This document shows positions 22,962-31,328 of a stretch of 64,000 nucleotides of DNA, in pieces. The DNA comes from Streptomyces humicola (GTDB lineage Bacteria; Actinomycetota; Actinomycetes; Streptomycetales; Streptomycetaceae). The notes beneath the pieces are model-generated. The model did no database searches, had not been told where the DNA came from, and saw only the letters and a list, made by a program, of their open reading frames with translations. The translations under genes were made by a program, and so were the position numbers. How positions within the stretch are numbered: the stretch's first letter is position 1; each line of letters begins with the position of its first letter. The stretch covers positions 99,827-163,826 of the forward strand of contig NZ_JANFNG010000013.1 of assembly GCF_024436035.1 (NCBI RefSeq). Direction: 5' to 3'.

Positions 22962-24242
22962 TCAGATCCTTGCGGGGACTCCCGCGACACCGTCGTCGCC
23001 CTCGTCCTCATCCTGGCCGAGTGCATCGTCCATGCGGTCGGCTGCGGCCTTGAGGGTCGTGTCCATGACGTGGGCGTAGGTGTCCAGGGTCATGGTGATG
23101 GTGCTGTGACCGAGGGTTTCCATGATGGTCCGGGCGTCCACCCCTTGAGCGAGGAGGAGTGAGGCGCAGGTGTGCCGCAGGTCGTGTACGCGTACCTGGC
23201 GTACGTGTGCCCTCCGGCACAGGACCGTGAGCATCCGGTTCAGGCTCCGCGGGTCTGTGGGCCGACCGGTGGGCGTCGTGAAGACCAGCCCGCCGGGCTG
23301 GTCAGCCGAGGGCTTCCATGTCTCCCCTGCGCTCGCTCGCTCGCGGCGCTGAGCTTCCCGATGAAACTTGAGCGCGGTCACGCACTTCTGGGGGAGCGAG
23401 ATCGTTCGTACAGATCGGGCGGTCTTCGGGGTGCCGAATACCAGCTCCCGCTGGATGCGCTGCAGGTTCCGGCGGACCCGGAGCTGCCCCTTGTCGAGAT
23501 CGATGTCCTGCCACGTCAAGGCGAGCACTTCGCCCCGTCGCAGTCCGGTCGAGACCAGCAGCAGCCAAAGCGCGTACAGCCGGTGATCACGGGCGGCTTT
23601 GAGGAGCATCCTTGCCTCAGTCCGGTCCAACGGCCGTACCTCCTGCCGCTCGAGCGTAGGCGTCTCTACGATCTTCGCCACGTTGCGGGCGATGAGTTCT
23701 TCCCGGACGGCCTGTTGTAGAGCCGAGCGCAGGACTGCGTGGACGTACTGGACGGTCCGGGCGGACGGCCGTCGGCGGCAGCACTTCCCGACCGCGCAGC
23801 ACGTCTGCTCGTCCTCAGTGCGCCCCGCGTCGACGCCCCGCAGGCAGCACAGGCACGAGTTCTTGAACTCCGCGAGGAACAGGCGAACGTCCGCAGGGGA
23901 GAGCCGGTTGAGCTTCTTCTTGCCCAACTGAGGCGCGATGTACAGGCGGGCCATGATCTCGTAGCTCGTGAGAGTGGAAGGCTTGAGCCGTGCGGCTGCG
24001 ACGGCGGCGAGCCAGTAAGTGAGGTAGTCGGCGAGCAGCATGGCGGAGGTGGCCGCAGGGATGCCCTGCCGGGTCTTCTCCTGCAGTTCCGTGAGCTTCT
24101 CTGCTACCTCGCTGCGGGTCTTGCCGTAGACGAACTTGCGGACGCGGGTTCCGTCCGGCCGGAAGACGTAGGCGGCGGCGTGGTACCGGCCGTCTTTGCG
24201 CTTGGTGATGGTTCCTTCGCCGTTGGCGCGTCGCTTGGCCAT
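22962..24242 (-). CDS. int: Tyrosine site-specific integrase of element 1
   Basis: 426 residues. The N-terminal arm-binding domain (1-60: GEGTITKRKDGRYHAAAYV) is followed by a core-binding domain (65-185), interrupted by a cysteine-rich insertion (C130, C132, C133, C148, C149, C154, C155). The catalytic domain holds R235 (TGLRRGE), K273, H353-x2-R356 (HDLRH), H379 (LGHS) and nucleophile Y389 (DTYAHV). All active-site residues are present. It should recombine the 43-bp core in tRNA-Pro. Its ATG overlaps the excisionase stop (ATGA), so the two are co-translated. The cysteine cluster could bind zinc and is seen in several Streptomyces AICE integrases. Confidence 0.95.
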   Translation of the reverse strand: MAKRRANGEGTITKRKDGRYHAAAYVFRPDGTRVRKFVYGKTRSEVAEKLTELQEKTRQGIPAATSAMLLADYLTYWLAAVAAARLKPSTLTSYEIMARLYIAPQLGKKKLNRLSPADVRLFLAEFKNSCLCCLRGVDAGRTEDEQTCCAVGKCCRRRPSARTVQYVHAVLRSALQQAVREELIARNVAKIVETPTLERQEVRPLDRTEARMLLKAARDHRLYALWLLLVSTGLRRGEVLALTWQDIDLDKGQLRVRRNLQRIQRELVFGTPKTARSVRTISLPQKCVTALKFHREAQRRERASAGETWKPSADQPGGLVFTTPTGRPTDPRSLNRMLTVLCRRAHVRQVRVHDLRHTCASLLLAQGVDARTIMETLGHSTITMTLDTYAHVMDTTLKAAADRMDDALGQDEDEGDDGVAGVPARI

Positions 24243-24433
24243 CAGTAGGACTCCTCAAGTCGGTTGCGCATGTAGGCGGCCACGTCTTCGGCGCGAACGC
24301 GCCGCGAGCGGCCGACGGTGAAGCTGGGCAGTTGGCGGGATCGGAGGAGGTCGTAGACCTTTGCGCGGCTCAGTCGCAGGACTGTCATGACCTCGGGCAC
24401 GGTGAGCGCTTCGGATATGGGTGCGGTGGTCAC
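24242..24433 (-). CDS. xis: Excisionase / MerR-like helix-turn-helix DNA-binding protein
   Basis: 63 residues from GTG 24433, preceded by GAGGAG six bases away. The sequence is a single winged helix-turn-helix of the excisionase/DNA-binding family (ALTVPEVMTVLRLSRAKVYD, then LPSFTVGRSRRVRAEDVAAY). The last codon overlaps the integrase start. The product should bend DNA at the att region and direct recombination towards excision. The open frame upstream to 24727 translates the repeat region and is not coding. Confidence 0.9.
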   Translation of the reverse strand: MTTAPISEALTVPEVMTVLRLSRAKVYDLLRSRQLPSFTVGRSRRVRAEDVAAYMRNRLEESY

Positions 24434-24476
24434 CTCAGCTCCTCGGGGAGGCAGGACGGATGGAGGTGGACCCCTG

Positions 24477-24665
24477 CCGCAGAAACCGCAATAACCGCAG
24501 AAACCCGGTGAGGGGCGGTTGACCTGCGGGGATGTGCCGAGCGGTGGGCCGAGGGGGTTCGTGCCGCAGAAATCGCAGAATCCGCAAAATGAGCTGGCGC
24601 CGGTGACGGGCTGGCCGGTGTCGGGTGGGGCGCTCGCGTTTCTGCGGTTATTGCGGTTTCTGCGG
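24477..24665. repeat. Inverted iteron-like repeats, candidate AICE replication origin
   Basis: A 28-bp sequence at 24477-24504 (CCGCAGAAACCGCAATAACC and onward) recurs as its exact reverse complement at 24638-24665. Each 28-mer contains two CCGCAGAAAC units around a CCGCAATAA unit. Related units (CCGCAGAAATCGCAG, CCGCAAAAT) lie at about 24563-24593. The block sits between excisionase and the DUF3987 gene, where AICEs keep their origin. It may be bound by the replication initiator or by Xis. The interval 24434-24787 contains no gene. Confidence 0.65.
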
Positions 24666-24787
24666 CGGGGGCGGTCCTCGGCCTGTGCGCGGCAGGGTGC
24701 GGGGTGTTGCCGCAGGTCAGCGGCCACGGCCTGGCATTTTTGTTTTTTTGCGGTTTGTGCGGGAGGGGTTGAGCGGTGGAGCCTCGC

Positions 24788-26341
24788 CTACGTGGGTGAC
24801 TCGCGTAGGCGGGGGTGGACCTGGTAGCGGGGTTTGGGTGGGCGTCCGCGCTTGCCGGTGCGCTCGGGGACGTACGAGCGCAGGTAGCCGTGCTCTTCGA
24901 GCAGGTCCGCGGCCGGTTCGAGGTCTTCGACGGTGGGGAACTCGGCGCGGCTGAGCTTGGCGAACAGGTCGCGGCGGCTGACCTCGCTCCACTGGTTTTC
25001 GCGCAGCACGTCGAGCAGGGTGCGGGCGCGGTTGACGGTGGGGTCGGCGCCCATGACGTCGAAGACAGCGAGGGCGTGAAGGGTGAAGTAGTCGGCGAGC
25101 GTGATGGCCGCGTGCATGGTGGCCTCGCTGACCGGCTGCGTGTGCCCGTCGTCGAGGTGTTCGGCGAGGTGGAGCAGGCCGGCGATCCGGGCGGTCGCTC
25201 CGGCGAGTTTGCCCGCCCAGTCGGCCAGGTGCCCCAATGCGCCGCCGCGGGCGGCTAGTTGGGGCTCCAGACGCTCCTGGAAGGCCAGCAGAGCCGCGTC
25301 GGCCTCGGGGGTGAGCTGGAGGACTGCGGGGTCGGTCCAGTCCGCCAGAGCGAGCGTGAGAGCGATGACGTTGCGTTCGTAGGTCGCGGCCACGTCGGCG
25401 GGCACCGGGTCGGTGATGACCTTGCGTTGGCCTACGAGGGATGCGGGCAACGCGTAGAGGAAGCGGCCGAGCAGGCCGCGGCCACGGAAGCCTTTGACGC
25501 GGCCGATGTCCCGCAATACCTCCGGCTGGGGCGAGATTCCCATGGTGAGCGCAGGGTGGTCGATGTACTCCTTCCTGGTCTGCCGGTCCACGCGCAGCCG
25601 GTCTCCTGCGTGGCCTTTGAGGAAGACGCCCATGTTGGGGTCTTTGCTGTAGCGGCCGGCGATGATGTCGAAGATGTCGCCCTCCGCACTCATCACGGCG
25701 ATGCGGCCACCCTGTTCGGCCATGCGGGAGGTGACGGTCTCCGCGGTCGCGTCGTCGGCGAGCAACTGCGGTTCAGTGGGGATGGCCACGGTCTCCGCGG
25801 TTTCGGCCAGGCTGACGGCCTCGCGGATCAGCTCGTCCCGCTCGTCCGGGGATGCGCCGGCTGCCTTCTTGGTCGCGTTGTCGGCGGCTTCCTTTGCCAG
25901 GCGGGCGGTCATGGCCGCTTCGATGATGGCCGGTGTGGCTGCGATCTTGAGCTGCTTTTCCGCCTCGTACAGCGGGTCGGTCATCGCAGCGACCACGGCG
26001 GATTTGCGGTTGGCGGGCGGGAGGGCGACGACGACGAACAGGTTTGTCGGTTCGCGCCAGTTCCCGCGCACCTGCACCACCGCACGCCCGCCGGCCGCGG
26101 TCGCGAGGGTGGCCAGAGCGAAGCAGCCGGGCAGGTCGACAGGGGTTTGCGTCTCCTCCGCGACCGCTTCGGTGAACTCCTGCAACCAGCGAGGGAACAC
26201 GGTGGCCGGGAAGGACGGCAACTCGCGGCGACCGGTGAGCGGGATTGGCTCGTCCCACGCCGGCGCCGCGCTCTCGTCGGCGACCAGGGTGTCGAAGCCT
26301 GCCCATAGATCCGTACTGGGCTCGGTGCTGGGTGCGGTCAT
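24788..26341 (-). CDS. DUF3987 (YfjI-like) replication-associated protein
   Basis: 517 residues from ATG 26341. It is a DUF3987-type protein, the helicase/ATPase-like partner often encoded next to primase-polymerases in mobile elements. It has the family N-terminus (PSFPATVFPRWLQEFTEAVA), LPPANRKSAVVAAM in place of a classical P-loop, and the family stretch GRIAVMSAEGDIFDIIAGRY. Later SPQPEVLRDIGRVKGFRGRG and RGLLGRFLY follow, and the C-terminus (from about 420) is a winged helix with a basic GKRGRPPKPRYQV end. The start overlaps the stop of the next upstream gene (26338), continuing a chain of overlapping genes. Its partner is probably the primase-polymerase at 26679. Direct origin binding is not established. 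Confidence 0.8.
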   Translation of the reverse strand: MTAPSTEPSTDLWAGFDTLVADESAAPAWDEPIPLTGRRELPSFPATVFPRWLQEFTEAVAEETQTPVDLPGCFALATLATAAGGRAVVQVRGNWREPTNLFVVVALPPANRKSAVVAAMTDPLYEAEKQLKIAATPAIIEAAMTARLAKEAADNATKKAAGASPDERDELIREAVSLAETAETVAIPTEPQLLADDATAETVTSRMAEQGGRIAVMSAEGDIFDIIAGRYSKDPNMGVFLKGHAGDRLRVDRQTRKEYIDHPALTMGISPQPEVLRDIGRVKGFRGRGLLGRFLYALPASLVGQRKVITDPVPADVAATYERNVIALTLALADWTDPAVLQLTPEADAALLAFQERLEPQLAARGGALGHLADWAGKLAGATARIAGLLHLAEHLDDGHTQPVSEATMHAAITLADYFTLHALAVFDVMGADPTVNRARTLLDVLRENQWSEVSRRDLFAKLSRAEFPTVEDLEPAADLLEEHGYLRSYVPERTGKRGRPPKPRYQVHPRLRESPT

Positions 26342-26682
26342 GCGGCTTTCCTCCCTTCGTTCTCCGTTGCGTCGTGGGGGCAGATGCCGACGCGAACACG
26401 TCGGGTGAGTGCGATGACCGCGGCGCGGCCGCGGGCGCGTTCGTGGTGCCCGCATCGGCACAGCCAGTCCGCGACCGGCACGCCGGTCATGCGTACCTGC
26501 AGCCCCGGCATGATGCCGGTGATCGTGACCTGCTCCAGGTCAGAACTAAGAGCAGAGCGGACGGCCTTACGGCCGGCGCATTTTGAGGCGCCACTGGTGA
26601 TGCGGGGTGGGGGTTGTACGGCGTCCTGAGACTGGTTGGCGGGGAGGTGGAAGAGACCACCCTCGCGCGGCTGGGGCGTCAT
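26338..26682 (-). CDS. Small hypothetical protein with Cys/His pairs
   Basis: 114 residues from ATG 26682, overlapping the primase-polymerase stop (ATGA) and itself overlapping the DUF3987 start. The middle (DLEQVTITGIMPGLQVRMTG) is strand-like, followed by WLCRCGHHERARGRAAVI and a late ICPHDA. The Cys-x-Cys-x-His-His and Cys-x-His arrangement suggests a small metal site. The family is not recognised. The tight overlaps with replication genes on both sides indicate that it is real and co-expressed, perhaps an accessory replication factor. Confidence 0.7.
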   Translation of the reverse strand: MTPQPREGGLFHLPANQSQDAVQPPPRITSGASKCAGRKAVRSALSSDLEQVTITGIMPGLQVRMTGVPVADWLCRCGHHERARGRAAVIALTRRVRVGICPHDATENEGRKAA

Positions 26683-27638
26683 GCTGCCCTCCCGGTGCCG
26701 GCGCTCAGGCCGTTGGCGACGGCCCGTTGGGCGTATGCCTCGGGGACGCCGACGGCAACGGCTGCAGCGACGATGTGCTGTCCAATGGCGTCCAGTCCGC
26801 ACGGTCCGGGGCATTGGGCGTGTTGGGCTGCGAGGAACGAGGCCACGCCGAATGCTTGGGATCCGGCGCCGGATTCGGTGCGGGCTCGCACCATGGCCAG
26901 GCCGCGTTCCAGACCGGTGCGCACGTACGCTTCGGTGTGGCGGCACCCGGTCGCTACGGTCCGGTCCCACTCGGCGCGCTCAGGGGACGGGAGCGTCCTC
27001 CCGGGGGCGGGGGTGGTCTCTTCCTGCTCGACGAGCGCGCGGACGGCGGACGGCAGGTCCACCATGGTGCCGGTGCCGTGGTCGCGCCAGACGGCGTAGG
27101 CCATAAGCGACTTGATGTCCACGCCAGGCCGCACGGAGTTGGCTGAGCGCATCGCTCCGCGGTAGATCCAGTGTTCCCCGCGTGTGGTTGTGACGGTGCG
27201 GGTGGCTGGCAAGTGTTTGCGCGCCCAGGCGACAGCTGCGGCGTTGTCCAGGTCGACCACGGTCAGCCGGGCGCCGCCGGGGTGGTAGGCGACGGCCGCC
27301 GCGCGTTGCCAGGCTGCGCGCCAGGGGTGGGAGAAGACGGTCAGCAGGTCGCTGGTGGCCGCTGCCCAGCCGTGGCAGGGGGCGGGGCAGCGGCAGGGTC
27401 CGGCCAGCTTCATGTTCGGTCGGCCGCCGCACGCGTTGTCGACGCAGGAGCGGCAGTTGCCGAACGGCAGCTTCCCGGCGCGCAGTGGCAGGACGGGAAT
27501 GCCGAGGCAGGCCAGATCCCGCATCGTGGTCAAGAGCTGGTCGTTCATGCCGCCAGTTCCACGGCGTCCGTGTGAGCGGCCGGGATGCGCGGGCTGGGCA
27601 GGCGCTGTAGGTCGCGGGTGAGGGACAGGTTGGGTCAT
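26679..27638 (-). CDS. Bifunctional DNA primase/polymerase (Prim-Pol)
   Basis: About 319 residues from ATG 27638 (GGAGG eight bases upstream), or 289 from ATG 27548, which has a poor site but begins at the conserved domain. The Prim-Pol domain has its N-terminal strand GIPVLPLRAGKLPFG, a Cys-rich insertion (CRSCVDNACGGRP and CRCPAPCHGW), the catalytic acid strand LTVVDLDN, and the downstream basic/Arg-Gly strand EHWIYRG. The C-terminal half is helical. It should prime and begin AICE replication together with the DUF3987 protein. The first 30 residues of the longer form are proline-rich and probably disordered. Confidence 0.85.
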   Translation of the reverse strand: MTQPVPHPRPTAPAQPAHPGRSHGRRGTGGMNDQLLTTMRDLACLGIPVLPLRAGKLPFGNCRSCVDNACGGRPNMKLAGPCRCPAPCHGWAAATSDLLTVFSHPWRAAWQRAAAVAYHPGGARLTVVDLDNAAAVAWARKHLPATRTVTTTRGEHWIYRGAMRSANSVRPGVDIKSLMAYAVWRDHGTGTMVDLPSAVRALVEQEETTPAPGRTLPSPERAEWDRTVATGCRHTEAYVRTGLERGLAMVRARTESGAGSQAFGVASFLAAQHAQCPGPCGLDAIGQHIVAAAVAVGVPEAYAQRAVANGLSAGTGRAA

Positions 27639-27725
27639 GCTGGAGACCTCCAATAGGTCTGTTGAGGACTGGAGACCGGGGCGGGCCGTATGTCATTGGC
27701 GTGAGTGGCGGCTCGCCCCAGGCGG

Positions 27726-28097
27726 TCAGGCGTTGTCGGGGGCCTGGTAGGCGATCGGTGAGAGCCCGTTGTGGGCCCGGTTGAGTGCCTCGTAGAGTTC
27801 GTGCGCGGCGCGGGCGGCGTCGTAGAGGCCGCCGTTGGCGGTGGACACGTCGGTGCCGAGGGTGTTGTTGGTGCTGAGCAGATGCCCGTCTTCGTACTCG
27901 GAGAGCAGGAACACCCGGAGCTGGATAAGGGTCTGCGGCAGCCGCGTGGAGAGTGTGGCGAGGTTGGCCACGGTGTCGTAGACGTCGCCTGGGTAGACGA
28001 CTGTGCTGCCCTGTTCGCCATAGCGGGTGGCGTAGTTGAGGTCACGGATCAGTTCGGCCGCGGCGTCAGCGATCTCGGCGGCACTTTTCTGGTTCAT
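27726..28097 (-). CDS. Small hypothetical AICE protein
   Basis: 123 residues from ATG 28097, helical, with no membrane segment. Features are AAEIADAAAELIRDLNYATR at the start, then STVVYPGDVYDTVANLA and a helical end (YDAARAAHELYEALNRAHNG). Its start overlaps the stop of the membrane protein at 28094. Proteins of this kind are found next to spread genes in Streptomyces AICEs, but no function is known. The gap to the Prim-Pol start (27639-27725) carries only its ribosome site. Confidence 0.7.
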   Translation of the reverse strand: MNQKSAAEIADAAAELIRDLNYATRYGEQGSTVVYPGDVYDTVANLATLSTRLPQTLIQLRVFLLSEYEDGHLLSTNNTLGTDVSTANGGLYDAARAAHELYEALNRAHNGLSPIAYQAPDNA

Positions 28098-28336
28098 GCG
28101 GCCTTCCTTGGGGTGCAGACGTGGGTGGGCAGGGGCGTGACCGTGGACCTGCCCGGGGTGGCGGGCGCGTGGCTCGGCTTGGGAGCGGGCGGTGTGTGCG
28201 CGGAGGCGTGGCCGATGCCCCATTGGTGGCCGATGATCAGGCCGAGGATGAGCAGGACGATGTGGCGGTTTCGGCGCCACCATGAGGGTGTGGGTGGGTC
28301 GATGACGGCGAAGTGGACCTGCGGCTTGCTGGCCAC
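28094..28336 (-). CDS. Small single-span membrane protein (spread-type)
   Basis: 80 residues from GTG 28336, with GGAAGGGAG five bases upstream. There is one membrane helix (about 23-42: RHIVLLILGLIIGHQWG) and a proline-rich exterior tail. It is in an overlapping run with the 27726 gene, within the block that holds intramycelial spread genes in AICEs. The assignment is by position and size only. Confidence 0.65.
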   Translation of the reverse strand: MASKPQVHFAVIDPPTPSWWRRNRHIVLLILGLIIGHQWGIGHASAHTPPAPKPSHAPATPGRSTVTPLPTHVCTPRKAA

Positions 28337-28368
28337 TGGGACTCCCTTCCATGCAGTGCCGAGCTCGG

Positions 28369-28833
28369 TCAGGTGTGGAAGTGGTTGCGCTTGATGACGG
28401 CTTTGCGGATGTGGACCGTCGTTCCGCTGGTGCTGCGGCCGGCGGCGAAGACCTGGACAGCGATGGCGCCGCCGAAGATGACGGCGGCGAGGATGATGAG
28501 TTGGTGGATGAAGGCTGCGAGGGCTGCGATGAAGCCCGTGAGCAGCAGCAGTCCGCCGCAGACGGCGGCGAAGCCGACGCCGGTCAGGGCGATGTTCACC
28601 GCAACGGGACTCACCACGCTCCGCGCGGCCGGTGCCTGCTCGGGGAGCGGGGGTTGGGCGGGGGTGAGGGCGTAGCCGGTGACGATGCGGCCGTCGGGCA
28701 GCTGCACGCTCTGCACCGCGGGCACGCCTGCCTGCTGCGGCACGAGCGATGCTGCGTGCTGGGGTGCGGGGGCGACCGGTGTGGGGTGGTGGACTTCGAC
28801 GGCCGCGGGGCGGCTGGGCGTGTGCTCGCTCAT
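28369..28833 (-). CDS. SpdD-like membrane protein
   Basis: 154 residues. A proline/alanine-rich, probably disordered start (1-60, containing SVQLPDGRIVTGYALTP) precedes two or three close membrane helices (about 72-100 and 104-130), and a basic end (HIRKAVIKRNHFH) should face the cytoplasm. Composition and place match the SpdD group involved in spreading element DNA through mycelium after transfer. The ATG at 28833 has GAAAGAGG upstream. The next upstream feature is the repeat cluster at 28932-29051. Confidence 0.65.
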   Translation of the reverse strand: MSEHTPSRPAAVEVHHPTPVAPAPQHAASLVPQQAGVPAVQSVQLPDGRIVTGYALTPAQPPLPEQAPAARSVVSPVAVNIALTGVGFAAVCGGLLLLTGFIAALAAFIHQLIILAAVIFGGAIAVQVFAAGRSTSGTTVHIRKAVIKRNHFHT

Positions 28834-28931
28834 CTCGGCCTCTTTCAGGGGCTGGGGGCGGGCGCGCGTCGACGGGTGCGGCGCGGGCCCGCACAGGGGC
28901 GGCTGAGGGCTTCTGAGGGGTGTGCAGGGGG

Positions 28932-29051
28932 GATCCGTCCGATCCGTCCGGACGGGTGTTCGTCCTGCTCAGGGCGGGTTTTCGATCCGTCCGGGGATCC
29001 GTCCGAAGGGGACGGATGATGTGTCCGTGCGGACGGATCCCCGGACGGATG
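28932..29051. repeat. GATCCGTCC repeat cluster, candidate clt transfer site
   Basis: Direct copies of GATCCGTCC lie at 28932, 28941, 28984 and 28996, and inverted copies of GGACGGAT(C/G) at 29010, 29031 and 29043. All are within 120 bases just past the TraB stop codon. In pSVH1-type elements TraB binds clustered 8-bp TRS repeats in the clt locus near the 3' end of traB. The arrangement here is the same, with a different repeat word. No gene lies in 28834-29053. Confidence 0.65.
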
Positions 29052-29053
29052 GG

Positions 29054-31240
29054 TCAGGCGCTTTGTGCGGTGGCGCGCCGGTAGGTGGCGGCTGCGGTGA
29101 GCAGGTCGGAGAGGTACACCCCGCGGGCGTCGCCCCACTTGCGGGCGCCGGCTCCGAGGCTGGAGAGGGTGCGTCCGAGGGTGACCGGGTTGAGGTCTCC
29201 GAACGCTGCCGGGTTGTGGGCCTGGAGCGCGGTGAGCAGGTCGCCGGGGGTCATCGCGGTCTCTTCCGCGTTCTGCAGGACCTCGATGGCTGCGGCGATC
29301 AGCGGCGGCAACTCCACGGCGTCATCAGCGTCTTCGATCTCCTCCACGGCCTGGATGCGCTTTTCGAACCGGTCGACGTCCCCGGTCAGCTCCGCGCTCA
29401 GGTCCACCTCCGCGATGGCCAGGGAGTTGCCATCGAGGGCGACCAGCCCCGCCTGGCGCCGTTCGGTGCCGCGGGCCTCGAAGCTGTCGTCGTCGAGGTA
29501 GTTGAACCGCTTGGGGATCGGCTCGACGTGGTCACCGCCGCGCACGTAGGCCACGGACACGTCGTTGAGGGTCTTGCCCTCCGACGGACGCAGCTTGTGT
29601 GCGGCCCAGCCCTCCCCGATCGCACCGCCGTCGAACAGCTGGGTGACGTCCTGCGGCCGGCACGGCAGCGCCACCCGGTTCTGCACCGCTCCGGGGTCGG
29701 CGGAGCCGAGGAAGGACTTGGTGGCGCCCTGGGCTGCCATGATGAGGTTCACCGCGGACTTGCGTCCGGTCCGGATGATCTCGGCGACCAGCGGCCACAA
29801 CCCTGCTGCGACCAGCGCCGGGTACTCATCGATGATCAGATACAGGGCCGGGTGAGTCTCCGAGGGCTCCCAGTTGCGGCCCATGCTCAGCTGCTTGAAC
29901 AGCTTCGGGCGGGTGATGGAGATCGCCAACGCGTCCTCCAGCAACCTGCGGGCGTCGACCTTGTTGGTGGCCCGTCGGGCGATGGCGTCCCCGATCGGGT
30001 CCAGACCGGCACCTGCGGAGCCGAGGTCGATGTCCCACACCACCGCATCCCGGCACGCCGTGAGGTACTCGGCGACGGAGAGCAGGGCGTTGGACTTGCC
30101 GGATCCGGGGCCGCCGATGAACACCGCATTGGTGCGCAGGAAGTTCATCAACAGCGGCTGCTGGGACAGCTCCACACCGAGGTCGGCCCGGTCGTGGCAG
30201 GACACGGACTTCGGCGCCCGGTACGGGATGGGCTTCTGCCCCGCCCACGGGTTCTCACCCAACGCGCGGAGGGTGAACAGCGGGCGAGCCTTGGCGGACT
30301 GCTGCACCAGCAGCGATCCGGGCCGGGCGATCAGCAGCGCTTCGAGATCATCGAGTTTGGCAGTGACATCGGCAGGCTTGGCCTTGCTCAGCTGCACCTT
30401 GGCCTCAAAGCCCCAGTGGTGCGCGATGACGTGCAGGTCGGCCACGTTGATGCCCAGGTCCTCCTCCAGGGCATCGCGCAGCATCCGGCCGAACGCCCGC
30501 GGCGTCATCCCCGGATCCAGGATCGAGCGCTCGGGGTCGTCGTAGAACGCGGCCTCGTCCTCGTCCAGGCGCCGGCCGCGCCAGGCGGCCACCGAGACCG
30601 TCAACAGCGTGGCTGCGGCCATCCCGAGACCGTGCTCGAGCACGTACCCGCAGGTTTCTGCGGCGAGGGCCGGGCCGTAGGCGGCAGCCGCCCGCAGCGT
30701 GGTGGCACGGGCTGCGGCCTTCTTCAACTTGTGGTGCTCAAGCGCCGCCTCGTCGGCTTCAACCTTGGCTTTCTCGGCGCGCTTGGCCATCAGGTCGCGG
30801 TCCATCAGCGTCCAGCGGGCCTTGCGCTCCGCCGCGCGGGCGGTCTTCGCCTTGTGGTGGGCGCGGTCCTTGGCGGTGGTCACGCGGATGCCCTCGGTGC
30901 CGCGTACCCACTCATGGGTGCGGCGGGTCCCGCGGACGATCCGCGGCAGGGTGCCGTGCGTGGTCGTCTGCCGGCGCAGCGACTTGCGGGCGCGGCGCTT
31001 GGTGATGCGCCAGGCGTACTTGGCGCGGGCCCGGCGGCCTTCCTTGGAGCGGATCCACGCCGGGATGAGCGGGGCATCGCCGATCGGGTCGTCGTCCAGC
31101 TCAGGGGCGTAGGGCGGTTCGGGGTGGGTCTTGGGGAGGACCGTGCCCTGTATGACGCGGGGGCCGGTCGGGTGACGGTAGGCGTCCAGATCGACTACGT
31201 CAGCCGGGGTGGAGTTGGAGCGCGCGAAGTCCTCGGACAC
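29054..31240 (-). CDS. traB: TraB-type FtsK/SpoIIIE DNA translocase for conjugation
   Basis: 728 residues from GTG 31240 (AAGGAG eleven bases upstream). The N-terminus is soluble and basic (Arg/Lys-rich helices at 65-180). A hydrophobic segment lies around 200-220 (GLGMAAATLLTVSVAAW). The FtsK motor has Walker A GGPGSGKSN (376-384) and Walker B LYLIIDEYPAL (about 466-476). The C-terminal 70 residues form a winged helix like the FtsK gamma domain, expected to read the repeat word at 28932-29051. Streptomyces TraB moves double-stranded DNA between mycelia without a relaxase, and no relaxase is found in this element. The gene follows the RRQRL-motif gene on the same strand. Confidence 0.9.
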   Translation of the reverse strand: MSEDFARSNSTPADVVDLDAYRHPTGPRVIQGTVLPKTHPEPPYAPELDDDPIGDAPLIPAWIRSKEGRRARAKYAWRITKRRARKSLRRQTTTHGTLPRIVRGTRRTHEWVRGTEGIRVTTAKDRAHHKAKTARAAERKARWTLMDRDLMAKRAEKAKVEADEAALEHHKLKKAAARATTLRAAAAYGPALAAETCGYVLEHGLGMAAATLLTVSVAAWRGRRLDEDEAAFYDDPERSILDPGMTPRAFGRMLRDALEEDLGINVADLHVIAHHWGFEAKVQLSKAKPADVTAKLDDLEALLIARPGSLLVQQSAKARPLFTLRALGENPWAGQKPIPYRAPKSVSCHDRADLGVELSQQPLLMNFLRTNAVFIGGPGSGKSNALLSVAEYLTACRDAVVWDIDLGSAGAGLDPIGDAIARRATNKVDARRLLEDALAISITRPKLFKQLSMGRNWEPSETHPALYLIIDEYPALVAAGLWPLVAEIIRTGRKSAVNLIMAAQGATKSFLGSADPGAVQNRVALPCRPQDVTQLFDGGAIGEGWAAHKLRPSEGKTLNDVSVAYVRGGDHVEPIPKRFNYLDDDSFEARGTERRQAGLVALDGNSLAIAEVDLSAELTGDVDRFEKRIQAVEEIEDADDAVELPPLIAAAIEVLQNAEETAMTPGDLLTALQAHNPAAFGDLNPVTLGRTLSSLGAGARKWGDARGVYLSDLLTAAATYRRATAQSA

Positions 31241-31328
31241 GATGGGGTGTACTCCTTCGGGAGGGAAGCGGGGCCCGGACGCCTGCCGGCCAAAGCAATT
31301 CGCGTCCGGGTCACCGCGGGTGGGGTGG

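Noticed and set aside
24434..24787. Cys/Phe-rich frame FCGFCDFCG upstream of xis
   Set aside because: It is a translation of the CCGCAGAAA repeat units and not a protein.
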